From: Sphaerulina vaccinii | Lineage: Eukaryota > Ascomycota > Dothideomycetes > Mycosphaerellales > Mycosphaerellaceae | Length of the DNA stretch: 64,000 nt | Reading direction: 5' to 3' | Assembly (NCBI GenBank): GCA_022570795.1 | Contig: JAKUDP010000007.1 | Span: 1,736,001 to 1,800,000, forward strand | In this document: positions 10,988-20,513 of the stretch, piece after piece | How the letters are laid out: the number at the start of each line of letters is the position of its first letter | Numbering within the stretch: the first letter of the stretch is position 1 | Translations under genes and position numbers: made by a program | The notes under the pieces: model-generated | What the model saw: the letters and a program-made list of their open reading frames with translations, nothing else | Database searches by the model: none | Told to the model about the DNA's origin: nothing

Positions 10988-11992
10988 ATGCTGTCAACTT
11001 CTACACTCACCAACACTCTACTCAAACGAGCAGCAAGGACATCGTCAAGCCAACACATCACCAATTACCACTCCGCGCTGACTAGACCACATATCGCGAC
11101 CATGACTACCGCAATTTTTAAGCACATCGACCAGAGCTCCTACACAGGAAAGCCATGGGGAAAAGTGGATACTGAGGGATACAGCTTCACGTTGAAAGAC
11201 CACGAACGAGCAGTGCACAACATCCGTGGCCGCGAAGCAGAATTCAATATCGACATCTCTGGCTTTGCAGTCTACAATTCGCCTGCAAAGGAGAAGCTTT
11301 TCACCGACGACAGAGCTGTGCGCGAGGGATACTACGCTGAGGTCGAAGAACTGTTGCGCAAGAACATCAAGGGTATCAAGAAAGTGCACATCTTTGATCA
11401 CACGATCCGTAGGAGAGATAAGAGCTCGCCTCGTCAGCCAGTGCAGCAGGTACATGTGGATCAGACTCCTGGCGCTACAGATGTTCGTGTGAGGCGACAT
11501 CTTCCTGCAGAGGAAGCGGAGGAGTATCTGAAGGGCAGGTATCAGATCATCAATGTCTGGAGACCGATCGGACATCCTGCATCTGATTTCCCGCTTGCTG
11601 TGATAGACTGGAGAACTACAGAACCAAAGGACTTCATTCCAGTTGATCTGATGTATCCTGTTCGTCCTGATAGTGCGATGGACGATGACGATCGAGGGAA
11701 GGAGGTGCTGCCCGATGAGAAGACACGATACTCCACAGAGGGGTATGAGGCACGAGGTGAGACTCTTGGTGTCGCGCCGAACGAGAACCACAAGTTCTAC
11801 TATATGAAGGACATGACACCGGATGAGGTCATGCTCTTGAAGTGCTATGATTCTTTTGGTGTGGGTGAGAAGTTTGAGAAGAAGAATATTGCAACTCGTA
11901 CACCTCATACCGCATTCTTCGATCCAAACACACCAGCAGACGCACCTGGAAGACAGAGTATTGAGGTACGATGCTTGGTATTCTACGAGTGA
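10988..11992 (+). CDS. CmcJ/AsaB-like oxidoreductase (GA4 desaturase-like family)
   Basis: A single-exon gene of 334 residues. Family landmarks are HVDQTPGATDVRVRRHLP (about residues 157-174), RYQIINVWRPIGHP, FPLAVIDWRT, ENHKFYYMKDMTPDEVMLLKCYDS and TPHTAFFDPNTP. This family of hydroxylase/methyltransferase-like proteins, also named GA4 desaturase-like, occurs often in fungal secondary-metabolite clusters. Its members resemble Fe(II)/2-oxoglutarate enzymes, but the exact reaction cannot be read from sequence. The first 38 residues are Ser/Thr/Arg-rich and could be a mitochondrial presequence; the second ATG at 11102 (MTTAIFKH) gives the usual length of about 296 residues and is equally plausible. 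Confidence 0.85.
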   Translation: MLSTSTLTNTLLKRAARTSSSQHITNYHSALTRPHIATMTTAIFKHIDQSSYTGKPWGKVDTEGYSFTLKDHERAVHNIRGREAEFNIDISGFAVYNSPAKEKLFTDDRAVREGYYAEVEELLRKNIKGIKKVHIFDHTIRRRDKSSPRQPVQQVHVDQTPGATDVRVRRHLPAEEAEEYLKGRYQIINVWRPIGHPASDFPLAVIDWRTTEPKDFIPVDLMYPVRPDSAMDDDDRGKEVLPDEKTRYSTEGYEARGETLGVAPNENHKFYYMKDMTPDEVMLLKCYDSFGVGEKFEKKNIATRTPHTAFFDPNTPADAPGRQSIEVRCLVFYE

Positions 11993-13611
11993 GGATAACA
12001 ACAAAAGACTTGTCCAAAGAGCAGTCGGATGTTGTTTCGCTATCGGAGCGAAACCGGCGGCTCTATCATCTGTTTGGCGGTACCGTAGCTTGCTGGACTG
12101 CTAGTTACTCGTGGGTAGAGATGATTGTGAGCTTCCAGCGAGAGTCCGGCGCTCGCTGCCTTTTGCGAGCCATTATGATCGTTAGTTGTACACCCATGTA
12201 TGAAGATCATGAATGAATGAATAAATTGATATATCCACAATCTTCACATCTGCGATTAAACCTCCGGTGTACGAATACGCAGTTGACTTTCGGTACTAGA
12301 CTGGAGCTACAAAAGTATAGGTCTCGCCATGGCTTCCTTCCCGTGCTGCTTTTCTTCACGCTCGTTCCTGTGTAACGAGAAGCGGCGACGGAGGACAGCC
12401 CTACGAGCAGATCCTTGGTTCACTTCGGCCATCGGACGAAGCCCCGAAAAACTTCTGTCAACTACCATTCGTCGCGACGACCTCAGCTTACCAGTATCCC
12501 AATGCGATCTCACAGTCTTCGCAATCTCCAGCGACACCTGGCACTCGACTATGGCTGTTTGGAAAGATTTTCATGATGATGGCATCCTGGGGCCGCGGCA
12601 ATCCTTCCAGAAAGTCTTCGATGAAGTGCATCAAGAAACCGCATCTGGCATGCAAGCGTACATTTCAGCCGACCTATGGTCACACAACTGATCATCTACG
12701 ACACCCTATCTAGGCACAAGATGCACATGTTGCCCATAGTGCTGCAAGGGTGCAGAAGTCTTCCCTCGGCTCATCACGGCTCATTTGGGACGTCACCTAT
12801 CTTCGGTTCTGGCTCCGCACTGGCATCACAAGCTTACAAGACTTTCCTTTGCGACACGACGCGAACGTCTTTGCACTCCAAAGCTGATGCCTTGCGATTT
12901 CTCCAGAGTACGAAGATCGGCGACGGGGCTTGCGCCGTGGCAAGGCACTGTACAGATCTACGATGAGAAGCAAGCTAGCAACGGCACGCTGACGAGAATG
13001 TTGTGGAGCACTCTGCACATGCACGTCTGGCGCGGTGTCCCAGGGCTCTTTAAACTTTGAAGGTGCTTTTCGACTCTTGGCTTGCACCTCGTGGCTGGAA
13101 CCATAACCTGAAGACAGCCTAACCATTCGTCGGCGGTAAACAGAAGTATGGTACTCAACCTAATGCGTAAGACTTCAGCCCCGCTATGCCTCCGTAGCAT
13201 CTGGCCTGCGCTGGCCTACGGCCTGGAATCATCAGCACCACACGAACTGTGTCCTGGCTTGAGGTATTGCAGCTACAATCACCGGTCTGACAGGAGTAGC
13301 AATCGAAGCAGTTCGCCTGTAACACACGTTGCTTGTGGCCCCACTTAGCAACGACCGTGCGGATCTATACATATGACTCGCTTGTGATGCAACAATACCA
13401 AGCTGTGGTAGTGAAATGTTGTCTCTGGGACGGCATGGATCCCGCCACCATCATGCCGGGCTCAAGGTGGGCCGCTTGTGCTTCCGGTGCTCACTGACTG
13501 TCAATTACTCCATTGAGCGAGCTGGAGATCGAGCTGACTTAAGGACTGCTCTGTCTCAATCCTCACCTTCGTTGAAGTTTGGTCAATTTATCCCAACATC
13601 GATGCACAAAG
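11993..13611. other. Gene-poor intergenic region
   Basis: No recognisable gene. A 120-codon frame at 12329-12691 (+) starts with a Cys/Arg/Ser-rich segment and shows no domain; it is kept only as a possible orphan. Overlapping frames on both strands at 12785-13200 look like chance. Confidence 0.4.
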
Positions 13612-14513
13612 ATGACTACGAAGCTCAAGCACAACAGAGTGACGCCTAATGTCAAGGCTGCGTGTGAAGATTGTCGGTATGTGTATACTCTTTCTCGAGG
13701 TCAGGAGACTTGCTAAGAAGATGATCCAGACGTCGAAAGACAAAATGCGATGGAGCACGTCCTGTGTGTTCACAATGTGCAAAGAGATCAAGGCACTGCG
13801 AGTGGGATGCCGAGCCTGACGAATATCGAACAACAACGTTGAAGCGGAAATGCAGGATGTACGAACGACAGGCTATGGAGTCCCAACAGCTCCTCTTCGC
13901 GCTACGAGATTCTCCTGAGCTGGAGGCCATAGAACTTCTGAGACGTTTGAGAGCTGGTGAGAACGTGCCGAACATCATAGGATCGATTGCACCACAAGAT
14001 CAGCAAGATGAACAACGCGTGCGATCGCCATCCTTTGCGGGATCATACTCCAGTGCAGGCGGCGCAGACACATCTACGGCCTTCCCGATCCAAGCAGCTC
14101 AAGCACAACCTCATGTTCGACAGCAAGAGCCTTTGCAGCCCCAACAGTACACCATCCCAGACCGAAGCAGGCTGGCTATAGACTTCCTGGTCAATGGCAA
14201 CGACGAGGCAGACACTAGCACCTTGCAACAATCCCCAGTCGAGACGGCTGGACTCGTAGCCACGAACTCGCCTCACCTGCCAAGGTTGTCCAGCTATCCT
14301 CCAATCACTCCAGCTAGCATTGTCGAACAACATAGGCGCTTGTCTGCTCCTCTATCCAACGGTGGCACACCGCCTGGTGCTGTCTCCATGGCCACAGTGC
14401 AGGGAGCGGTAGGAGGCGTACAGGGCTCGGGCAACGACTGGGCGAACTACCACGCCAATGTTTCCTCACTCTTCCGCAGCCTAGGAGAACCACAGAGAGG
14501 CCCACGTCCATGA
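13612..14513 (+). CDS. Small Zn2Cys6 transcription factor
   Basis: Two exons, 13612-13676 and 13730-14513, encode 282 residues. The 53-nt intron splits the zinc cluster after the second Cys and rejoins CEDCR with RRKTKCDGARPVC. The spacing is C-x2-C-x6-C-x6-C-x2-C-x6-C, ending SQCAKRSRHCEW: a complete binuclear zinc cluster at about residues 18-45. A short basic linker and an acidic helix (SPELEAIELLRRLR) follow, then Ser/Gln/Pro-rich sequence. No fungal-specific transcription factor middle domain is present, so it belongs to the short class. Such proteins bind CGG half-sites as dimers in the nucleus. The start codon was chosen because the first exon continues the zinc cluster. Confidence 0.85.
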
Positions 14514-14877
14514 AGTCCTAGCGACTTTGCCTTGATGAGTCTTTGAGACTTATAAGCTGTGCAAGGTGCAGCAGAAAATAGGAGACAACAGCAATGCGCA
14601 TTCCCCCATATTGCAAGATCAGGAGGCCTAGTGCGCTTTGTGGACAATGTGGCCATGTTCGTTCACCCTTTCATATGGATTTCTGCGCTCCTTCTTCGAG
14701 ACTCGACCACGGCGAACACGACCGGCGGCATCAGTGGTCTTCCGCCGACTACGTGCAGCTAAGCGCCACCTCCTCTGCAACATCGAGGTGCAGCGACATT
14801 CGCGATTGGTAGCCTGGCCAGCCTTCACTCTCGTCTCCTGCTGCATCTGCAACGAAAGCCTCCACATCTGCCATAAA

Positions 14878-15390
14878 CTAGACAAGCTTCTTTTCTTCCG
14901 GATGCTCCAGATCTGCGATGCGCAAAGTTTGGTGTGAGTCGTCACGGAGAACTTCTGCAGGAGCCTTTTTGAGGCCGCGGTACCGGCCGCCGGAGCTGAG
15001 TGCGCTGTCGTATCCCACTCTCGGAATACAAAGTTGCGTTGCTTTTTGGTCATATGCAATGGAAACTTTCAGTTGCGAAAGCATCACTCCTTGTTCACCG
15101 TCGTTGTCGGAATCGGGATCCTTGTCGTGGTTGACTTCTACAAGCTGCGTCTCGGGCCTTTCCATGGGCGAACGCATCATTTCTTCATCCTTTCGGTAAC
15201 CCGCATCGTCGATGTCGTTCTGTAGCGTCAGGCTAGAAGTGTCTGAGCTGTCGATGAAGTCTTCGATACGGACTCCACCTTCTTCTGCAACCTCTTCTGG
15301 ACGCACGCTACGCAAGCCATCATCGGTGCTCGAGCTAGTAGCATTACCCATCTTTGCTTTACACGATGCAGTCGGAAATGGCGATGGCAC
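14878..15390 (-). CDS. Hypothetical acidic protein, possible N-myristoylation signal
   Basis: An open frame of 170 residues that I do not recognise. From the second ATG (15351) the protein begins MGNATSSSTDDG, which fits the N-myristoylation consensus (Gly2, Ser/Thr at position 6). It continues with acidic, Ser-rich sequence (VRPEEVAEEGG, SDNDGEQG) and a short basic stretch (SSGGRYRGLKK). No membrane segment or enzyme motif is visible. It is convergent with the Zn2Cys6 gene. It may be a small membrane-anchored protein or a chance frame; composition slightly favours a real gene. Confidence 0.4.
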   Translation of the reverse strand: MPSPFPTASCKAKMGNATSSSTDDGLRSVRPEEVAEEGGVRIEDFIDSSDTSSLTLQNDIDDAGYRKDEEMMRSPMERPETQLVEVNHDKDPDSDNDGEQGVMLSQLKVSIAYDQKATQLCIPRVGYDSALSSGGRYRGLKKAPAEVLRDDSHQTLRIADLEHPEEKKLV

Positions 15391-17160
15391 TCGATCGTTA
15401 GTTGTTCCGCGGACAGATGTAGAAGATGAGAAAAGCGAATCGAGCGTGAATAAAGCTTTGGGAAAGTGCTTTAGGTGGCTCGGACAAGCTCATGCTTCTA
15501 CCAAAGTTATTGCTAAGGTTTACCGCGAACCAAGAAGAATCATTGGTAGTGGCAGCTGTATAAGCATATCTATACCACACTTCGTACTGAAGCTACAGCT
15601 CATCTATCCTCACCGGGGCTGACTACCTTCTCCTCGTTGAGAAGCAAGCAACAATGGCCCATTCGACGCCGGACATGTCCTGGGTTAGAGATGCCGGGCG
15701 TTACCAGTACATGGCTCATCATCTCATAATGAAAGTAGTTCTTGCTCTCCTGGACCAATTACTACATGCAGCAACCCAGCGATCCACGACTACCTAGACT
15801 CTGATCACTCGAGACGTCAGTCAGTCAGACAGTCTCCAAGCGGCTTTGTCTCCGGCATCACGAACGGCAAGAAGTCCTAGCGAGTACGGCTCTCCCTCCG
15901 TCTGCTTCATACATACCTTGCGGTTCATCATGCACCTTCGGCTGTACAACCATAACCCTCTCGGCCCGGATTAATGCTTGCATGTTTTTGTGTAACGAAG
16001 GGCTATGCAGTCAAGCGGGGTGTCGGACACTGCTCCTGCATACACAAAACTGTCGTGTAACATATGTCCTATCCGTCGGCTCTGGTCCCGATCTTGTACT
16101 GCTGCGGAGTCGGCTGCGTAATAAGGAGGATTGCTGTGTCATTCATGGTCAGTTCTCTCCAGGCCGGAGAGTATAGCCGGCTCATGTTTGACTTGACATT
16201 GTTTCCCGGTATCTGCAGAGTTGCGTTTCTGCAACATCCGTGATTTCTCTCGGTGACGCAGAGCAGCTCCAAGCACTTCAGTTGTCGTCCTTTGGCCAGA
16301 AGGCCGATCGATCACTGCAGAGCAAGTTAGCCTTGTTCGCGTCGTTCAGCGAGCCCTTACGACCTCCCACGGTCTTGAGACGACAACGTTCTAACATTGC
16401 AGCAACAACGCACTCATCACTCAGTCGACAATATACGTACATCAGGCGTGGTTTTATCAGACCAGCAGTGTGTGCCACCGACGCCCAAGCCTGGCCTTGC
16501 AGATAATACCGCGGTGGTAGAACATGCCCAGCTAATCTTCCTCGAATGTCTCCAAAAGCATCGCTTTCAGCCAAAACTGGTACATCCTCGATGTGGTGAA
16601 CCTGGTATGCATGCGAGGGAGGACATGGCATTAGGGCATCTCTAACGTCGGCTCCTTCGCAGGCCACCGGTCTGTCCTCGAGCCTGGTAGCTTGGTACGC
16701 GTGTGCGGCAGGAGAGATGGCTCTTGACTGATACTGAGACGCAAAGCACCACTTCCTCGTTCAAAGGAGTGATCAGCAAAAGCAAAAACAACCGCTGAGG
16801 CCTGATGGTTATCAACTACGACGACAATTGCGCGCCAGACGACATTCGTCTGGGTGCGATGTTATTGGTCAATGATACAAGCACTCAATTCAATAGCGAC
16901 TTACTGCACCTATACAACCTAAGCCATCACGGCTGTTAGTAATCAGCTTTGCCATGCTGTGTATAATCCTTCTGCTAATTCTGCTTGTGGGAATTCACTT
17001 GGTCGAATCCATCGAACTTCGAGCGTGCTTGGGAACACTCGATTATTCTTCTGCAAGACCCTTCTCTATCAAGTGCGCGGACATAGCCGATATGTACTTA
17101 TCAAGCCCGTAGTCGTGGTGGCATTGGAGGGTCATATCCAATATGGAATCTGGTGTTTCC
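15391..17160. other. Gene-poor intergenic region left of array B
   Basis: No domain-bearing frame found. A 129-codon minus-strand frame at 16278-16667 has no recognisable feature. The right end leads directly into the first unit of array B. Confidence 0.45.
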
Positions 17161-17930
17161 AATAGTCGTCATTGGTCTAGTGGCAGAGCAGTAAGTCGTC
17201 AGCAGAGCTGATGCTTGCAAACATGATTGCACGTGAGACTATTCCAAGCCAACAGACTTGAAGTGAGCCCAGGGATTGTTCCGCTTGCACCAGGCGATCG
17301 TTTCTTGGCTCTTTTGCAGAACAATGTCGTAGTAATGGAGGCATACGTTTGGCTTCGATATTCGCATTCCAATAGTCGTCCTTGGTGTAGTAGTCTGACC
17401 AGTAAGTCGTCAGCATAGCTGATGCTCGAAACAGAATTGAATCTTAGGCTCTATCGATTCAATCAGCTTGAATCTTTACCATACTTGATTTCTGACTTGC
17501 ATCTGGTGATTCTTTTGTTTCCTCGCCGATAAGGTGCTTCATAGCAATTGAAGTATATGCACAACTTTGCTGCTCGTCCTCCAACGATCATCCTTGGTCT
17601 AGTGGTCTGACCAGTAAGTCAGCATAGCTGATGCCTGGAACATAGCAACGCACCTTGAAACCTCCAAGCCTGTGGACTTGAGGTTCTTGATGAGAGTGTA
17701 GCTGCCGATCGTTGCGTCCTTTTGCCAACGAGCGCTAAAGAGTAAATAAGGTACATAATCCGTTCGGCTTCTTGTCTCCCAATAGTCGTCTTTGGTCTAG
17801 TGGTCCGGTCAGTAAGTCGTCAGCATAGCTGATGCTTGGATGACCAGTGTTGCGGATCTTCCTTGAGGTCTGATTAGTCCTGAAAGCTGGCATGTACTCT
17901 TGCCAATGCGGAGGCGATTGTTTTGCTCTT
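17161..17930 (+). repeat. Array B: four tandem tRNA-like structured units (candidate ncRNA genes)
   Basis: Four units of the array A family, in the same orientation: 17161-17302, 17371-17514, 17583-17713 and 17781-17922, with spacers of 67-68 nt. Heads read AATAGTCGTC (third unit AACGATCATC), followed by the A-box region TGGTCTAGTGG or a close variant. A TCAGC...GCTGA hairpin follows in all four. The 3' arm GGCGATTGTT or a variant pairs with the head, and a T run follows each unit. The third unit replaces an A-T pair of the stem with G-C. The units are more alike and more evenly spaced than those of array A, so this array may be younger or under stronger homogenisation. Confidence 0.6.
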
Positions 17931-18039
17931 CTTTTGCTCTGTTAGTGAATCGCAGGAGACACGGCTGGCGTACCTAGCCATGAAGGTCTTCTCTGGCAGT
18001 TGACGTGGTAAAGATGGAGATCTAGTAGGTATGGGAATC

Positions 18040-20513
18040 CTACACAGCCTCCCCATCAACCCTCTGCGCCGTGTCATCAGGATCAGGAATCGGCAACCCA
18101 GCTCCACTTCCACTTCGTGCTCCATCCAGTCCTATTCCCACGCTAGCACCGCCTTCAAGTTCACCACCACCATATACACTCCTCGTGCCTCGTCTCCGGA
18201 ATCCATTCATTCTACTCCTGGATCTCGAAAAGACACCACTAGCATCGCTGAATCCGCTTCTGCTGCCTCTTCTTGCTCTGAGGGCGCTGAGGTAGTCAAG
18301 CCCATCATAGAGCTCGTTGGCGAGTACGTCGTCCACATCGTCCATCTCATCCAGCACCTCTTGCGGAGGCTCGGCCTCGAATACGGCGTGCAGATCTCCG
18401 TGTGCGCCGAAGCTCTCCCACATGCTTAACCAGGTGTGCTTCCTCGGTGGAGAGAGAAAGCGATCACGCTTCCAGAGATATTGACGTTCATACCAACTGA
18501 TCAAGAGTAAGATGGGAGCGTTGAGCACTCGAATAGCTGTAATGTTGACTTTGTGGAACCATCTCGGCGTGAGCACGAACTTGAGAGGTAGCAAGATCAT
18601 GAAGGCGGCGAGATTTGTCGGTGGTCGGTATGCGAATAGAGAATCGGATTTGACGCCTTCGAATGTCAAGACTGCACGACGGAACTGGATTTCAGAGGTT
18701 GCGTTCTTGCTCAAGCCCGAGTAGGTGTTACTCAGCATGGCGACAAGGATTGTCATGAAGAGCGTGTTGCCTAGGAAAGCGAAAGTTATCATTAGCAATG
18801 GTCCGAGGAACCAGTGCATTTCTACACTTCGCTGGATGCCGGTGCCGTCCAGTCCGAACCAGATCCAGAGCATCCATTTGGAGATTGTGACGATGGTGTG
18901 AGTGAGGAAGCCGTCTTGTGTTTCGGAAAGCCACCACATTGCGAGTATGAAGCCGCCGAAACACCAACAGGCGATCACTGTGAGAAAAGTGAAATCTGCC
19001 ATCATAGCTCGGAGAGAGATGAATAGCATGTTCTCGGGCATCATGCAGAACGCCAATCTAGGCAGTAGAACTGGTGCTGCCATGGCGAGGATGTCTTCTG
19101 CGAGCCAGCCCGTACTAGGATCGCCGAGGACAAGACCATGCATTCGTGTGCAGAAGTAGACGCTGAAGATTGCGACGAAGGTGATGTCCAGGAACGACCA
19201 GAGGTTCTCCGTGTGAACTGTCCAGCCGTGTTCGAAGATTGAAGCGATTTCATCGAGGCTCCAGCCCATGGCGTAGATGATAAAGCCTAGTTCTAGAGTC
19301 GTGAACTTGGTGTGGTCGCGTCCTTTGGTTTGCGACTTAGTTATCATTGTCAGGATGTATAGGACCAGAAGTATGACGAACTGCACGACTTCGATGATGT
19401 TCCTGGTTCGAGGCACAATGAGGCGATACTGATTGAGTATGGGCGCCCTTCTCGGATCATACAGCGTAATGCCGCGGTTCTTGTAATGATCAGGTAAGAT
19501 GTCGATGAAGGATGTAGGTGTGTAGATGATCCGTCCACGATAGACATTCTCAACGATCTTTTGACAGGCTGAAGAGCTGAGAAAGCTCTTCGCTTCAGAT
19601 ACGATAGCCACTTCAAGTGCAGTGAGCATGCGCTGGTACTCGGGCCTAGCAAGATTCCAACGTATGGTCCAATGCAGTTCGGTGCGATGTTCCTTAGTGA
19701 TCTCACGAGGTGCATTCTGGAATGGTTCGAAGCCCGCTACTAGCACGTTGGCCAGTGTCAGCAGTCCCATTCGACCTTCGTGATCCTCATCATATCGCCG
19801 CAGGATTCGTGCAGCGACCAGTTCGCAGAGATGTGCTCGTGTGATGTTGACTGTGTTGTGATGTGCCTGGTACGACTGTTCTCGTAGGAACTGTACTCGG
19901 TTCACAAGCAGACAGAACACGGTCGAAACATCGTCCGGGTCATAGAGATGGTCCACCAGCGGCCGTACGACTGAAACGTTCATTCTAGGACTTTTGAGCT
20001 GCTCACTGCTGTATGGATCATCTACGGACGTCTATGTCAGCTACATACATGGCGCCACGCTCTATCTCTGCACTCATGCATACCAATACTCGCGATGACT
20101 AGCCGCCTGATCTTATGTATGGTGGTGTATACTGGCAGAGAGCTGTGCGGGTTTGGCGTTCGAGGATCGTCGTTCTTTCGCGGTGGATAGCAGCCATCAT
20201 CATCGGCCTCTTCATCCTCATTCAGCAGCGTCTCTTGCTCTTCTCTTCGTCTAGCTATCCGCAGCGCCTCTTGCACGTTCCTGGTACTATTCCTAGGCAG
20301 ACTTGGTCGCGGTCGCGGTTGAGGACTTTGCACGCGGATATGCGCTGAAGAGGTTCCTCCGTCGCTGTTGCCATCGTGTCCATAGTGTTGCGAGCCGGCG
20401 TCAGACTCGTCGGTGGTGTGATCATTCCTATAGTCTCGGCGTGGTTCGAAGAAAGTGGTTGTGGAAGGCGATTCGCCAAACTTTGGTGACGAAAGCGCGT
20501 CGTTGCGGTCCAT
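18040..20513 (-). CDS. YVC1: Vacuolar TRP-type cation channel (YVC1-like)
   Basis: Two exons, 20513-20084 and 20021-18040, give about 803 residues. The 62-nt intron 20022-20083 joins KIRRLVIASI to DDPYSSEQL. The first 145 residues are hydrophilic and end in SLPVYTTIHKIRRLV, a fungal TRPY landmark. The core has several membrane helices (VVQFVILLVLYILTMI, FLDITFVAIFSVYFCT) and a pore segment around WIWFGLDGTGIQ. It is followed by FLGNTLFMTILVAMLSNTY. The cytosolic tail has an acidic cluster (EVLDEMDDVDDVLANELYD), like the Ca2+-sensing acidic patch of yeast Yvc1, and ends Arg/Gly/Ser-rich. Yvc1 releases Ca2+ from the vacuole on hyperosmotic or mechanical stimulus. Confidence 0.92.

Noticed and set aside
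11045..12004. 319-codon frame antisense to the CmcJ/AsaB-like gene
   Set aside because: Entirely overlaps a gene with clear family motifs on the other strand.
2200..17930. True tRNA genes in the arrays
   Set aside because: Only the A box and D-arm-like part match. B box, T arm, anticodon loop geometry and acceptor are absent.
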